From positions 62,001 through 126,000 of the forward strand of contig JBJLIX010000002.1 in NCBI GenBank assembly GCA_045563675.1: DNA of 64,000 bases, in the 5' to 3' direction. This document shows, in pieces, positions 63,316 through 64,000 of the stretch; position 1 is the stretch's first letter; each line of letters opens with the position of its first letter. The position numbers and the translations under genes were made by a program. Under the pieces are notes generated by a model, which was not told the DNA's origin, ran no database searches, and saw only the letters and a list, made by a program, of their open reading frames with translations. Source of the stretch: AEGEAN-183 sp045563675 (GTDB taxonomy: Bacteria > Pseudomonadota > Gammaproteobacteria > Magnimaribacterales > Magnimaribacteraceae).

Positions 63316-64000
63316 TTGACTAAACCAGAAGTTTTAACAGACCCAGTAGACTTTGGGGAGAACCCTTACTTAGTAGGGGCTCACGAACCCATCAGGGGGG
63401 AATTGGATAGGCCTAAACTAGAATGTATAGGTGAAGTACCTAAAGATTTTTCTGGAATCTATTTAAGAAATGGGCCAAATCAAAGGCATGCACCTTACGG
63501 ACTTCATCATTGGTTTGATGGTGATGGAATGATCCATTCAGCTGAATTTAGAGATGGCGAAGTTGCTTATAGAAATAAATGGATTAAAACTCAATCTCTT
63601 GCCAAAGAGAATGAAGCAGGAAAATCTATTTGGCCAGGTTTAATGGATTCTCCAAATAGAGATTTAGAAATTTCATGGGGGTCTGATTTATGGTTAAAAG
63701 ATAACTCAAATACTGATATTGCAATTCATGCAGGTAAAGCTATTTCTACTTTTTATCAATGTGGAGAAGCTTATACATTAGATCCTGTAACTTTAAACAC
63801 TCTAGGCAGTATTGATCTTGAATCCAAAGGAGCTAGGCTAATGTCTGCTCATTGTATGACTGATGAAAGTAATGGAGATTTACTTTTCTTTGATTATGCT
63901 GTGAAACCTCCTTATATGACTTATGGTGTTATTAATAAAGATTCCCAATTAGTAAATTTTACTCCTATAGAGTTGCCTGGTGCTCGATTACCTCACTCTA
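63316..64000 (+). CDS. Carotenoid cleavage oxygenase (RPE65/BCO family), N-terminal part
   Basis: 228 residues visible, cut by the right edge. The start is TTG 63316 with GGAGAG four bases before. FSGIYLRNGPNQRHAP, LHHWFDGDGMIHSAEF, YRNKWIKT and LMSAHCMTDES (first Fe-ligand His) are diagnostic for this family, which splits carotenoids, stilbenes or related double bonds with O2. Retinal synthesis for a rhodopsin is one possibility, but lignostilbene or apocarotenoid cleavage is equally open. The remaining three His ligands lie outside the window. Confidence 0.93.
   Translation, partial: MTKPEVLTDPVDFGENPYLVGAHEPIRGELDRPKLECIGEVPKDFSGIYLRNGPNQRHAPYGLHHWFDGDGMIHSAEFRDGEVAYRNKWIKTQSLAKENEAGKSIWPGLMDSPNRDLEISWGSDLWLKDNSNTDIAIHAGKAISTFYQCGEAYTLDPVTLNTLGSIDLESKGARLMSAHCMTDESNGDLLFFDYAVKPPYMTYGVINKDSQLVNFTPIELPGARLPHS

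Noticed and set aside
1..64000. CRISPR arrays, insertion sequences, prophage, integrons and attachment sites
   Set aside because: No regularly spaced repeats, transposase, integrase or terminal inverted repeats were seen.

Overview
The window is an AT-rich, gene-dense stretch of a Gram-negative chromosome. It carries four TonB-dependent outer-membrane receptors, an outer-membrane-style secretory and periplasmic gene set, and housekeeping genes typical of Gammaproteobacteria: the ybbA-ybbP-tesA neighbourhood, yciB, an AmpG-like permease and a gamma-type glyoxalase I. Low G+C, tight operons, many TonB receptors and many scavenging or catabolic enzymes suggest an oligotrophic marine gammaproteobacterium such as the SAR86 lineage. 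That lineage assignment is inference; no rRNA or other phylogenetic marker is present. I see no insertion sequence, prophage, tRNA, rRNA or CRISPR array.

Positions 1-12.7 kb hold a one-carbon and methyl-group region. NAD formate dehydrogenase (cut by the window edge) and formate-tetrahydrofolate ligase lie on the minus strand. A TonB receptor and a TPR-sulfotransferase follow on the plus strand, then a BCCT osmolyte transporter, a dimethylglycine-dehydrogenase-like FAD/GcvT protein and a DmdA/LigM-like GcvT-family demethylase. Together they could import a methylated compound, move its methyl groups to tetrahydrofolate and oxidise the carbon through formate to CO2.

Positions 12.8-26.9 kb are mixed: shikimate kinase, hydrolases, two amidohydrolases, a GST, an SDR, a short DUF5652-like membrane protein, YbbAP-TesA, an AMP nucleosidase, a methyltransferase, a luciferase-like oxidoreductase and YciB. 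Positions 27-34.7 kb contain a second TonB receptor, a nitrilase-family amidase and a compact six-gene envelope cluster: two related exported proteins, a DUF6152-like protein, a c-type cytochrome and two DUF6644-like membrane proteins. I do not recognise a described function for that cluster.

Positions 34.8-48.9 kb hold two transporters, a Gfo/Idh/MocA-aldo/keto reductase fusion, a double cupin, an amidohydrolase and an SDR. On the minus strand are an ACMSD-like amidohydrolase, a Rieske oxygenase, a SnoaL-like protein and glyoxalase I. Positions 46-54 kb form a receptor island. Two closely related TonB receptors bracket a cupin, a FAD oxidase and an AraC regulator, and a shared upstream motif suggests co-regulation. 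A gene-free gap at 53.9-54.2 kb holds a series of hairpins ending in its own terminator, a good candidate for an uncharacterised small RNA.

Positions 54-64 kb contain an alkaline phosphatase, an alkyl-DHAP-synthase-like flavoenzyme, two MFS transporters, a beta-lactamase-fold esterase, a tandem DsbA/HCCA-isomerase protein, a GST-like protein and the start of a carotenoid cleavage oxygenase.
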